64,000 nt of DNA from Arthrobacter sp. AZCC_0090 (GTDB lineage: Bacteria; Actinomycetota; Actinomycetes; Actinomycetales; Micrococcaceae). The stretch lies in the NCBI RefSeq assembly GCF_014207375.1, contig NZ_JACHEE010000012.1, forward strand, positions 1 to 64,000, given 5' to 3'. The notes below the pieces were generated by a model. That model did not search any database. It was given only the letters and a program-made list of their open reading frames with translations, and had not been told where the DNA came from. The translations under genes and the position numbers were made by a program. Positions 35,733-43,825 of this stretch are shown here, piece after piece (within the stretch, counting starts at the first letter, position 1; each line of letters starts with the position of its first letter).

Positions 35733-36902
35733 TCAGATGCGCGGGAAGTTAAAGACCTCGCGGGCATTCAGTTCCACGATGCGGTGTGCCTCATCGTCGG
35801 GAACATTGACGAGGCTGTCGGCCACGATCTTGCGGCTGTTCGGCCAGTTGGAGTCGGAGTGCGGGTAGTCGACCTCCAGGCAGATTCGGTTCACGCCGAT
35901 CTTGTGGCGGTTCTCGATGCCGAAGTTGTCATCGATGTAGCAGCCCCAGAAGTGCTTCTTGAGTAGATCCGACGGGCGGGTGGTGCGGTCGATGTCCTGG
36001 TAGTAGCGGTGGCGTTCCCAGGTGTAGTCCGCGCGCTCGGCGATATAGGGGATCCAGCCGATGCCGCCTTCGGACAGCATGATCTTCAGGTTGGGGTGCT
36101 TCTGGAGCTGACCGGAGAAGAGCCATTCCGTGGCGGACCACATCAGGTTGGTGGCGAAGGAAGCAATGGCCACGGCGTACGGACCATCGGGGGTGAACGG
36201 GACCGGGGAGAGCGCCGAGGCGGAGTACGGGAAACCCGGGACGAAGCTGCCGGAGCCGAAGTGCAGGCTGACCGGGATGTCGTACTCTTCGAAGACGTCC
36301 CACAGTGGTCCCCATTTGTCGCTTGCAAAGGACGGCAGGCCCAGCGGGATCGGACTGTCGGGGAAGGAGATGGTGCGGGCGCCCTTCTCGGCGGTCCGGC
36401 GCGCTTCAGCAACGCAGAGATCAATATCCCAGGTCGGGAGGATGGACAGTGGCACATAGCGCTCGGGCGCAGAGCCGCACCATTCATCGATGCTGAAGTC
36501 ATTCCACGCCTTGACGCATTCGAGCATCAGCTCCTTGTCCTTGCCGCGGTGGAAGACTCCTCCGCCAAACCCGGGGAAGGACGGGAAGCAGCAGGCTGCC
36601 TGTACGCCGTCGGTGTCCATGTCCTTGACACGGGCGATGGGGTCATAGCAGCCGGGGATCATGTCCTCATAGCGCAGCGGCTCCATTCCGAATTCCTCGG
36701 GCGTCTTGCCGGCAACCGCGTTCAGGCCGATGTAGGGGTAAATCTGCCCTTCCATTCTCCAGACATGGTGCCCCTGTTCGTTTTCGATGATCTGGGGGCC
36801 CTGTTCGATGAACTTTTTGGGCAGCCGGTCGCTGAAGACCTTCGGGTGTTCGATCAGGTGATCATCGACGGAGATGATCTGCATGTGGTCCTGAAGCGGC
36901 AT
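35733..36902 (-). CDS. amidohydrolase family 2 (ACMSD-like) protein
   Basis: 389 residues, metal-dependent TIM-barrel. The DxH metal motif is replaced by ISVDDHLIEHP; further features are VSLHFGSGS, MLSEGGIGWIPYIAERADY and the catalytic Asp in CLEVDYPHSDSNWP. Family members are decarboxylases or hydrolases, including ring-opening enzymes of actinobacterial catabolism. AGGAG ribosome site before ATG 36902. Site 7 lies in the divergent gap to the gpgS operon. Confidence 0.88.
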   Translation of the reverse strand: MPLQDHMQIISVDDHLIEHPKVFSDRLPKKFIEQGPQIIENEQGHHVWRMEGQIYPYIGLNAVAGKTPEEFGMEPLRYEDMIPGCYDPIARVKDMDTDGVQAACCFPSFPGFGGGVFHRGKDKELMLECVKAWNDFSIDEWCGSAPERYVPLSILPTWDIDLCVAEARRTAEKGARTISFPDSPIPLGLPSFASDKWGPLWDVFEEYDIPVSLHFGSGSFVPGFPYSASALSPVPFTPDGPYAVAIASFATNLMWSATEWLFSGQLQKHPNLKIMLSEGGIGWIPYIAERADYTWERHRYYQDIDRTTRPSDLLKKHFWGCYIDDNFGIENRHKIGVNRICLEVDYPHSDSNWPNSRKIVADSLVNVPDDEAHRIVELNAREVFNFPRI

Positions 36903-36967
36903 CGCTTAGGCTCCTATCACTGGGTAGCAGTGCTAATTTGTCTAGATTTGATTCTCCAAATCCGATA

Positions 36968-36982
36968 CTGTGGAGCTTACAG
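36968..36982. promoter_or_regulatory. island palindrome, site 7 (CTGTGGAGCTTACAG)
   Basis: One mismatch (CTGTG for CNGTA), with TACAG matching on the right. Lies between the amidohydrolase and the small gene that leads the gpgS-folP2 operon. Confidence 0.5.
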
Positions 36983-37027
36983 ATAACCTTTCGATAGTGG
37001 AAGGCCCAATTGAAATTAAGGGGCATC

Positions 37028-37324
37028 ATGAACACCGAAGAGCTGTTTGGGCGCGAAATCGAAGACGACCACGATCTGCTCACCTACAATGAGTCGGCCG
37101 CGCGGCTGCGGGAAGAGATTGAAAAAACTCAAGTGGTCCTTGCGGACCTGCTGGCCCAGCCGGACACCGCCGACGGGGCCAAGCTGGCCCTGATTACATC
37201 CGCCACGACCCGGCTCAACAGCCTGCAGGACTCGGCAGCCCGTAATTCCCGGGCCGCAGCCAACGACCAAATTTCCTCCGGCTTCCTGCGGTACAACGGC
37301 CCGGGCTCGAGTTTGGTGGACTAA
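37028..37324 (+). CDS. small hypothetical protein, first gene of the gpgS-folP2 region
   Basis: 98 residues from ATG 37028 with AGGGG upstream. Acidic, helical-looking N-terminus (TEELFGREIEDDHDLLTYNE, REEIEKTQVVLADLL) suggests a coiled coil. No family recognised. A hairpin separates it from gpgS, so gpgS may be partly uncoupled. Confidence 0.65.
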   Translation: MNTEELFGREIEDDHDLLTYNESAARLREEIEKTQVVLADLLAQPDTADGAKLALITSATTRLNSLQDSAARNSRAAANDQISSGFLRYNGPGSSLVD

Positions 37325-37341
37325 CACCACAGTGAATGAGC

Positions 37342-37377
37342 GGTGCCGCTGCGGACAGGGACGCCTTCAGCGGCACC
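37342..37377. terminator. hairpin between the small gene and gpgS
   Basis: Inverted repeat GGTGCCGCTG / CAGCGGCACC with a 16-base loop, 18 bp past the stop. It could end transcription or attenuate it before gpgS. Confidence 0.55.
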
Positions 37378-37414
37378 ACTTTCCATGCTGGTGTACCCAC
37401 ATGAAAGAGAAGCA

Positions 37415-38395
37415 ATGCACCCTTTGACACCGAAGCCTTCCTCGTGGTTTGTCCGGCGGTCTTCGCGCAGCAGCGATTGGCCGGTTCCGGCCCTCATGGC
37501 GGCGAAGGCAACGGGGAACCACCGGATCAGTGTCGTGATCCCCGCCCACAACGAGGAACGAACGATTGCGGATGTGGTCCTGACCTTGCGGGGGGAGCTC
37601 ATGGAGCAGGTGTCGCTGATTGACGAGCTGGTTGTTATCGATTCGGACTCCACCGATGCAACATCCAGCATTGCGGCCAGCGCCGGCGCCGAGGTCTACG
37701 CGGCCAGCGACATCGTCACAGACCTGGCTCCGCTGCGGGGCAAGGGCGAGGCGCTGTGGAAATCGCTTTTTGTAACTTCGGGAGACATCATCGTCTTCAT
37801 GGACGCGGATCTGACGCTGTGGGGACCTCACTTCGTCACCGGCCTGCTGGGGCCCCTTCTGGATAGCACGGATATCCGGCTGGTCAAGGGTTTTTACGAT
37901 CGCGTCTCGGCTCATCCGGGGCGGCCGACAGGGACCGACGGTGGCCGTGTCACGGAACTGGTGGCACGCCCGCTGCTAAATCTCTGGTGGCCGGATCTGG
38001 CCGGCCTGGTTCAGCCCCTCGCCGGTGAATGGGCGGTGCGGCGCAGCCTGATGGAATCGATCCGGGTCCCAGTGGGCTACGGTGTGGAACTCGCCACCGT
38101 CCTTGACGCTTACGCGATTTTCGGTCTGGATGCCATAGCGCAGGTTGATTTGGGGGCCAGGGCGCATGAGCACCAGAGTACCCAGGATCTGGCCCTGATG
38201 GCGGCGGAACTGCTCGCCGTCGCCGATCGACGCCGGCCGGACCGCGCCTGGACGGAGCCAACTGACCAGCTGCTGCAGTACACACGGTCCGCCGACGGGC
38301 AGGATGTCCTTCCTGCCGCGCGGCCAATTCCGCTGGCGGAGCGTCCCGCCGCAGCCAGTGTGCCTGCTTACGGCAAGTCGGCGGTGCTCAGTTGA
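37415..38395 (+). CDS. gpgS: glucosyl-3-phosphoglycerate synthase GpgS
   Basis: 326 residues, GT81-type retaining glycosyltransferase. It makes glucosyl-3-phosphoglycerate from an NDP-glucose and 3-phosphoglycerate, the first step to glucosylglycerate or methylglucose lipopolysaccharide. Visible: RISVVIPAHNEERTIADVV, VIDSDSTDATSSIA, RGKGEALWKSL, the DAD metal motif in VFMDADLTLWGP (about 128) and VGYGVELATVLDAY. In mycobacteria gpgS (Rv1208) adjoins folP2 (Rv1207), exactly as here; the two overlap by four bases. Confidence 0.92.
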   Translation: MHPLTPKPSSWFVRRSSRSSDWPVPALMAAKATGNHRISVVIPAHNEERTIADVVLTLRGELMEQVSLIDELVVIDSDSTDATSSIAASAGAEVYAASDIVTDLAPLRGKGEALWKSLFVTSGDIIVFMDADLTLWGPHFVTGLLGPLLDSTDIRLVKGFYDRVSAHPGRPTGTDGGRVTELVARPLLNLWWPDLAGLVQPLAGEWAVRRSLMESIRVPVGYGVELATVLDAYAIFGLDAIAQVDLGARAHEHQSTQDLALMAAELLAVADRRRPDRAWTEPTDQLLQYTRSADGQDVLPAARPIPLAERPAAASVPAYGKSAVLS

Positions 38396-39270
38396 GCGGC
38401 GGCCGCCCCGTGCTCAGGCTGGGGCACAGGGAATTCGACCGCGACCGGCTGCTGATCATGGCTATTGTCAACCGCACCCCTGATTCCTTTTTCGACCGGG
38501 GGGCCACCTATGAGTTTGGGGCGGCACTGGAGCGCGTGCACGAGGTGGTGGCGGCAGGGGCGGAAATCATAGACATCGGCGGCGTTAAGGCGGCTCCCGG
38601 AGCCGACGTGGATGTAGCTGAGGAACTGGGGCGCACGGTCGGATTTGTCGCAGCCGTGCGCCACGCCTACCCCGACGTCGTCATTAGCGTCGATACCTGG
38701 CGCCATGAGGTGGGCCGTGCGGTCTGCGAAGCGGGAGCGGATTTGCTCAATGACGCGTGGGGCGGCTATGACGAACGGCTCGCCGAGGTCGCCGCGGAGT
38801 ACGGTGCGGCGTTGGTCTGCACCCACGCAGGCGGCGTCACCCCGCGGACCCGGCCACACCGCGCCGCCTACGACGACGTCATGACGGACGTGCTCCAGCG
38901 CACCTTGGCGCTGGCGGACCGGGCGGTTGCCTTGGGCGTTGACCCGCGCAGCATCTTGATCGACCCGGCACATGACTTTGCGAAGAACACCCGGCAGAGC
39001 CTGGCGGTGACGCAGCGCCTCGGCGAGATGACGGCGACGGGCTGGCCGGTGCTGGTCTCTCTGTCCAATAAGGACTTCGTGGGGGAAACACTTGATCTGC
39101 CGGTGGGCGAGCGGCTGACCGGAACCCTTGCCGCCACAGCCATCTGCGCCTGGCTCGGTGCCAGCGTCTTCCGGGTCCACCAGGTCGCTCCGACGCGCCA
39201 GGTCCTGGATATGGTTGGCGCAATACGGGGGACCCGGGAGCCTGCCCTGACACTGCGGGGTCTGGCATGA
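38392..39270 (+). CDS. folP2: dihydropteroate synthase-like protein, FolP2 type
   Basis: 292 residues, TIM barrel of the pterin-binding family. The pterin/PP sites read MAIVNRTPDSFFDRG and IIDIGGVKAAPG; canonical DHPS has VNVTPDSF and DIGGESTRPG. The GGVKAxPG form is that of mycobacterial FolP2, which was reported not to act as a normal DHPS. The SVDTWRHEV and NDAWGGYD motifs are kept. The start overlaps gpgS by four bases and the end overlaps the next gene by four, so the three are one translational unit. Confidence 0.9.
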   Translation: MSGGRPVLRLGHREFDRDRLLIMAIVNRTPDSFFDRGATYEFGAALERVHEVVAAGAEIIDIGGVKAAPGADVDVAEELGRTVGFVAAVRHAYPDVVISVDTWRHEVGRAVCEAGADLLNDAWGGYDERLAEVAAEYGAALVCTHAGGVTPRTRPHRAAYDDVMTDVLQRTLALADRAVALGVDPRSILIDPAHDFAKNTRQSLAVTQRLGEMTATGWPVLVSLSNKDFVGETLDLPVGERLTGTLAATAICAWLGASVFRVHQVAPTRQVLDMVGAIRGTREPALTLRGLA

Positions 39271-39989
39271 TGATCGCCGCGGCCGTGTGTCCGCACCCGC
39301 CCCTGCTCATGACTGAGCTGCTACCGTCCGGCCGCCGTCCGGAGCCTGTCGTGGAGCTTTCGAACGCCTGTGTCCGGGCAGTGCAATGGCTTTTGGGACA
39401 GTCGCCGGATCTCGTCGTCATCATCGGGGGCGGCGAGGTCACACAGCAATACAGCGCATCAACACCGTTTTTCGTCGACCGCTATGCGGGCGGCCTCGGC
39501 GTTCCCGGCGCAGGGGAGGCGGCCACGGTGACTCCGGGATTGCCACTTAGCCTGGGCGTCGGCGCGAGACTGCTCGATGAAGCGGGATGGGACGGGCCCC
39601 GCCGATTCCAGGCGCTCAGCTCTGACCGGTCTGCCGAACAATACGCCAAGATCGGCCGGACACTGGTCGAAGAACCAGGGCGCACGGCACTGCTGGTGAT
39701 GGGTGATGCCAGTGCCCGGCGGGGACCCAAAGCACCGGGATATCTGGACCCGAGATCCGCCTCCTACGACGATCAGGTCACCAACGCACTGGGTAACGGC
39801 GACGCGGAAGCACTGTTGAATCTGGACGAGGACCTTGCCGAGGCCTTGCTGGTCCAGGGCCGAACCGCGTGGCAGGCGCTCGCCGGTGCTGCCGGAACGG
39901 CGCAGGTCGAAGCTGATCTGCTCTACGCGGGTGATCCCTACGGGGTCCACTACATTGTTTCGACCTGGCAGCCCGCCCCGGTCCGCTGA
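39267..39989 (+). CDS. class III extradiol dioxygenase-like protein
   Basis: 240 residues of the LigB-like fold: IAAAVCPHPPLLM at the N-terminus with His in the metal-site position, LVVIIGGGEVTQQY, LLVMGDASARRG and VEADLLYAGDPYGVHYIV at the end. Similar orphan proteins occur near housekeeping genes in actinobacteria. Whether it keeps iron and ring-cleavage activity cannot be decided by eye. ATGA overlap with folP2. Confidence 0.72.
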   Translation: MMIAAAVCPHPPLLMTELLPSGRRPEPVVELSNACVRAVQWLLGQSPDLVVIIGGGEVTQQYSASTPFFVDRYAGGLGVPGAGEAATVTPGLPLSLGVGARLLDEAGWDGPRRFQALSSDRSAEQYAKIGRTLVEEPGRTALLVMGDASARRGPKAPGYLDPRSASYDDQVTNALGNGDAEALLNLDEDLAEALLVQGRTAWQALAGAAGTAQVEADLLYAGDPYGVHYIVSTWQPAPVR

Positions 39990-40019
39990 AGCCGGGCAGG
40001 CTGTCCGGTTCCCGGCTCG

Positions 40020-40646
40020 TCAGCTCCGAACGCCGGCGAGTGACATGAACTCGGCCCGGCTGCGGGCGTCTTCCCGGAGGGTTCCGTAGAAGGTGCTGGT
40101 TACGGTGCTTGAACCGCTGGAGCGGACACCCCGCAGTGTCATGCACATATGCTCGGCCTCCAGCACGACGCCGACGCCGCGGGGCGCGAGCCGTTCCTGC
40201 AGCAGATCGGCGACCTGCTTGGTGAGGCGTTCTTGGACCTGGAAGTCGCTGGCAAAATGCTCGAGGATCCTTGCAAGCTTTGAGAGGCCGATAATCCGCT
40301 CACCCGGCAGATAGGCGATATGCCCGACGCCGGAAAAGGGCAGGAGATGATGCTCGCACAGCGACCGGAACGGGATGTTACGAACCAGGACCAGTTCATC
40401 GTAGTCTTCGTCGTTGGGAAAGGTGGTCAGCACCATGGGCTTGGGGGTTAGCTGCTCAATGAAGGCATCCGCCACTCGTCGGGGCGTCTCTGCCTGGTGC
40501 ACGCTGTCTGGATCGCGCCCTAGTGCCCTGAGCAGGTCGGCGACAGCCGCTGTGGCGGCAGCCCGGTCGATGCCGACCGGGCTGACCGGGCCGACCGGAA
40601 CAGCGGAAGACGTGTACAACTCTGTTTCCAGTTCGATGATGGTCAT
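40020..40646 (-). CDS. folE: GTP cyclohydrolase I
   Basis: 208 residues, full length. It converts GTP to 7,8-dihydroneopterin triphosphate, the first step of folate and pterin synthesis. The zinc ligands are Cys97 and His100 in SLCEHHLLPFSG and Cys168 in EAEHMCMTLRGVR; GERIIGLSKLARILEHFA is the usual active-site helix. AAGGAG before ATG 40646. It diverges from a doxX-like gene, with island site 8 between them, and lies tail to tail with the FolP2 operon. Whether the genome has another folE copy cannot be seen. Confidence 0.95.
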   Translation of the reverse strand: MTIIELETELYTSSAVPVGPVSPVGIDRAAATAAVADLLRALGRDPDSVHQAETPRRVADAFIEQLTPKPMVLTTFPNDEDYDELVLVRNIPFRSLCEHHLLPFSGVGHIAYLPGERIIGLSKLARILEHFASDFQVQERLTKQVADLLQERLAPRGVGVVLEAEHMCMTLRGVRSSGSSTVTSTFYGTLREDARSRAEFMSLAGVRS

Positions 40647-40706
40647 TCAAGGATCTCCTTACATCTTCCGGCCCTGGTTGTTGGGCCTTGACTGTGAACT
40701 ATATTA

Positions 40707-40721
40707 CAGTAAGGTCAACGG
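40707..40721. promoter_or_regulatory. island palindrome, site 8 (CAGTAAGGTCAACGG)
   Basis: One mismatch (AACGG). Between the divergent folE and doxX-like genes; its left part equals that of site 2b (CAGTAAGG). Confidence 0.55.
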
Positions 40722-40810
40722 TATGGGTCGATTCGATTATTCCGTGTTCGTCGAACCGGAGTGCACTCCGTGCCACCGCACAGATACAGAAATTTGAGGA
40801 GCTGATCCCT

Positions 40811-41326
40811 TTGGACGACTTGGACGTCGCTATGCTAATCCTGCGTGTGGCGGTCGGGGGGACCTTCATTGCCCACGGCTACAACCACGCCTTCGGCCCT
40901 GGTGGTCTGGCTGGCACGGCCCGCTGGTTTGACAGCATGGGCATGAAATACGCGCCGGTGCAGGCCTTCCTGTCCGCGGCCGTTGAGATTGCCGCCGGGC
41001 TGGGCCTGGTCCTGGGTCTGCTCACGCCGCTGATGGCGGCGGCCCTGATCAGTGTCTGTGCTGTGGCCACGGTAACGGCCCACCGGAAGAACGGGTTCTT
41101 TGTTTTCAAGGATGGGTATGAATACGTTCTGCTCCTTGCGCTGACCTGTGTCGCCGTCGCAGTGGCCGGTCCGGGCTCCCTGTCGGTTGACCATGGCATG
41201 GGCATCGATGTCATGTCCTCCGGCTGGGCCGGCGCAGGCATAGCGGCCGTCCTGGGTGTGGGCGGTGCGGCCGTGCTTCTGGCCGTGAGCTGGCGTCCGG
41301 CTCCCGCTTCGGCACAGACGAAATGA
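40811..41326 (+). CDS. DoxX-family membrane protein
   Basis: 171 residues, four membrane helices: ILRVAVGGTFIAHGYNHAFG, an EIAAGLGLVLGLLTPLM segment, VLLLALTCVAVAVAG, and a C-terminal GAGIAAVLGVGGAAVLL. A TTG start at 40811, with GAGGAG upstream, gives the family-like LDDLDVAMLILR beginning. DoxX proteins take part in redox or thiosulfate-linked electron transfer in some organisms; here unknown. Confidence 0.85.
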   Translation: MDDLDVAMLILRVAVGGTFIAHGYNHAFGPGGLAGTARWFDSMGMKYAPVQAFLSAAVEIAAGLGLVLGLLTPLMAAALISVCAVATVTAHRKNGFFVFKDGYEYVLLLALTCVAVAVAGPGSLSVDHGMGIDVMSSGWAGAGIAAVLGVGGAAVLLAVSWRPAPASAQTK

Positions 41327-41333
41327 GGCAACT

Positions 41334-41852
41334 TTGCTGACGCAGAACACGAGGTTCAGTATGCCCGGGGCCGAACGCGTTTCGCCGTTCTTTCCGCAGG
41401 GTGCGAACATCCTATGCGTAAATACGGATGCCGCACAGCAGTCGGTGATAACTCAGGGGATAGGGGACCGGTCCCGGCCGGTGGCGTTGATCGATGCCAA
41501 GGATACGTACACTGCCCGGGAGTGGCTCAGTGCCGCGCGAGCCCAGCCTGCGAGTCAAGGCATGCAGCTGCCCAGCGTCGTGCTGGTTGGCTATGATCCG
41601 GAGGAGCGATGGTCCCTCGCCGTGCTGCTTTCGGAGTTGAGGGACCTGGATGCCGCTGCCGGCATCGGGGTGGTGCTGATTGCCGACGGTCCAGCGTATT
41701 CGCTGCCAGTATTCATCAGTGACTATCCACGGTTGGCCGTAGTGCCGCCTGATTTCCATGCGGCGGATCGATGGGTTTGTGTTGTTCGGGGACTCGTTGT
41801 CGCAGCATGTGATTCTTCAGCTCCATGGAAGGTTGTGTCGCGTGCTGAATGA
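41334..41852 (+). CDS. hypothetical protein, response-regulator-like fold
   Basis: 172 residues from TTG 41334 (GAGG upstream), eight bases after the doxX-like stop; ATG 41361-type start is possible. The pattern of hydrophobic strands (ILCVNTD, PVALIDAK, PSVVLVGYDP, GIGVVLIADG) looks like a receiver-type alpha/beta domain, but the phospho-Asp pocket is not evident. Function unknown. The following 41853-42210 shows no gene I can support. Confidence 0.5.
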   Translation: MLTQNTRFSMPGAERVSPFFPQGANILCVNTDAAQQSVITQGIGDRSRPVALIDAKDTYTAREWLSAARAQPASQGMQLPSVVLVGYDPEERWSLAVLLSELRDLDAAAGIGVVLIADGPAYSLPVFISDYPRLAVVPPDFHAADRWVCVVRGLVVAACDSSAPWKVVSRAE

Positions 41853-42210
41853 ATCCCGCTTTATTCTGAATCTGTTGTCCGCTTGGTGCGGGAATTCAGT
41901 AGTAGTGTTCATCCCGGTCTGCCCGGTCATCCAGCCGGAGGGACTTTTGTATGGCTCAGGGCAGCGACAAATCGAAACTAATGACTGCGGCCCGGGCCGG
42001 TGACCAGCACATCCCGGCCCAATGACCGTTGACCCGTCGGAACCGGTCACGGTCCGAAACGTGACGATCACTCCGCAGGCGTGCATCAGAGGGCGTGTCT
42101 GTCCTGGGTCAATGATTTCGTGCCGAACACGGAAGGTGCCGAAGCCGTCCGACACCGGATATCCGGCCCCAACCCATTACGCTGAAGGAGCCGATCGCGG
42201 CCAGCGCGCG

Positions 42211-43026
42211 CTAGCCAGTGACTGATTCCGGCCCCCGCGGTTGCTCGATCAGCAGCCGCGATCGTAGCCGTTGGATGGTTGATTGGTCCAGGCCGGCGGC
42301 ATGCATGGGTTCCAGGATGCTGCCGTGCCGTTGCCGCAGGGTCGTGAGCATAGTCCTCATGGTCTCGGCATGCGCGCCCATCATGGCGCTGCCCCGGCCA
42401 TCCAGCGGCGGCCGTTTGTTTGGCAGGGCGGCGAGGAGCGGACCCAGGACAACGGTCAGACGCTCATGCAGGGCCTCCAGATTGTCCGTAGTCCGGACAT
42501 AGTCCGCGACTATGGTCTCATCCGCTGCGCCGATGGCGCTCAGGAGCACGGCGGCCATGACGCCTGTCCGGTCTTTGCCCGCGGCACAGTGAAACAGAGT
42601 GGCGCCGCGGGCGGCGGAAATAATGTTCAGGACGAGCGTGACTTCCGCCGCCCGCTCTTCAACCAGGGCGGCATACCATCGGCCGAAGGCCTGCGCCCCG
42701 CGGGTTAGACTCATCGCCGAGCCGTCACCCGGTCTGGGTGCAGCTACGTCTGCCGTGAACGGTATGTGGTGGTACGAAACTGCCGCGAGTGCCCCCAACG
42801 GCCCACGTCCGGTGAAGGACGCTTCCCGCGGGGACCGCAGGTCAATGACGGTACGGAGCCCATTCCGATGGAGCATGGTTGCTTCATCGTCTGGGACACA
42901 GGATACGTCGTCGGACCGCCAGACCACCCCGTGGGCCGTGATTCCGCCCGCGACGGGCAGGCCCCCCAGGTCACGAAGATTTGTCAGTGCCATCGGTACC
43001 GGCACGGTGTTTCCAACCGTTTTCAT
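42211..43026 (-). CDS. protein-tyrosine phosphatase (Tyr/Ser, PtpB-like)
   Basis: 271 residues from ATG 43026, set by AGGAG just upstream. The P-loop is HCAAGKDRTG (146-155, catalytic Cys147), with NLRDLGGLPVAGG at the N-terminus as in PtpB/YbaR-type dual phosphatases. It has no obvious operon partner; the TetR gene upstream has the same orientation. Confidence 0.88.
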   Translation of the reverse strand: MKTVGNTVPVPMALTNLRDLGGLPVAGGITAHGVVWRSDDVSCVPDDEATMLHRNGLRTVIDLRSPREASFTGRGPLGALAAVSYHHIPFTADVAAPRPGDGSAMSLTRGAQAFGRWYAALVEERAAEVTLVLNIISAARGATLFHCAAGKDRTGVMAAVLLSAIGAADETIVADYVRTTDNLEALHERLTVVLGPLLAALPNKRPPLDGRGSAMMGAHAETMRTMLTTLRQRHGSILEPMHAAGLDQSTIQRLRSRLLIEQPRGPESVTG

Positions 43027-43122
43027 TGGGCTCCTGGCCATGGTTCTGTGGATGGCCCGGCTGAGCCGGGCCGGCTGTGATGTTATCCGGGATCGGAGTA
43101 CCGGTTCCTGTTCAACTGTGGC

Positions 43123-43740
43123 TCAGACGGCGAGTCCGCGCAGGCAGAAGGACACGATGTGGTCCCTCTCTTTCTGATCCGGTGCGGTCAGCGCAGTCAG
43201 GTGCCGGCGCAGAGAGCCGGTGACGGCTTCCTGAATGACTTCGGCATCCAATTCCGGCTCGTGGCTGCCGGCCTGCCTTATCGGGTCAACCAGCATATGA
43301 CCGAGCGCCGTGAGCGGGTCGGTCCCGCTCGCATGGGGGCCGCGTTTGAGTTGGCCGATGACGGCGGCACTTTGGCTGGCCGCGGTTTGGTCCGTTACCT
43401 GAGTCAGAACTCCGCGGATCCATGCGGCAATCTGCTCGCGCGGGTCCGTTTTCTTGTCCATCTGATGGGCCAAGTAGCTGCCCAGCCGCTGGACGCCGCG
43501 TTCGAAGACGGCGTTCATGAGGTCATCCTTGCCCGCGAAGTACCGGTAGAAGGCCTGGTTGGAGATACCTGCCTCTGCGACGATATCGGCCACGCGCGGG
43601 GCCTCGGGTGCACACCGCTGCGCCACGCGGAGTGCGGCATCAAGAATCGACTCGACGTCCCGCGTCGCTTCCTGCGTCTGTTTCGCCAGTGCACGATCCA
43701 CTGCTGCCCGGACAGGGAAAGGTGCGTCATTCACTCTCAT
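43123..43740 (-). CDS. TetR-family regulator of the APH-SDR-ACAD operon
   Basis: 205 residues. N-terminal HTH: PRVADIVAEAGISNQAFYRYF then AGKDDLM. The ligand domain is unassigned. It diverges from the operon at 43826-47003, and two palindromes in the gap (43766 and 43807) differ from the island motif, so it most likely rules this operon and itself. Confidence 0.88.
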   Translation of the reverse strand: MRVNDAPFPVRAAVDRALAKQTQEATRDVESILDAALRVAQRCAPEAPRVADIVAEAGISNQAFYRYFAGKDDLMNAVFERGVQRLGSYLAHQMDKKTDPREQIAAWIRGVLTQVTDQTAASQSAAVIGQLKRGPHASGTDPLTALGHMLVDPIRQAGSHEPELDAEVIQEAVTGSLRRHLTALTAPDQKERDHIVSFCLRGLAV

Positions 43741-43765
43741 GGAGAACAGTCTACAGGCACATTCA

Positions 43766-43779
43766 GAAGAATATTCTTC
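43766..43779. promoter_or_regulatory. GAAGAATATTCTTC palindrome, TetR operator candidate
   Basis: Perfect 14-bp palindrome in the 85-bp divergent gap between the TetR gene and the APH gene. Confidence 0.55.
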
Positions 43780-43806
43780 CCTGAAAGATCTTGATTCTTA
43801 GACACG

Positions 43807-43819
43807 AGAATGACATTCT
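43807..43819. promoter_or_regulatory. AGAATGACATTCT palindrome, TetR operator candidate
   Basis: Perfect 13-base palindrome with one central base, seven bases before ATG 43826. It shares AGAAT/ATTCT arms with 43766-43779. Confidence 0.55.
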
Positions 43820-43825
43820 GTCCTT

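Noticed and set aside
41853..42210. Short plus-strand frame 41758-42003 as a gene
   Set aside because: No ribosome site, overlaps the preceding gene, and its composition is not protein-like.
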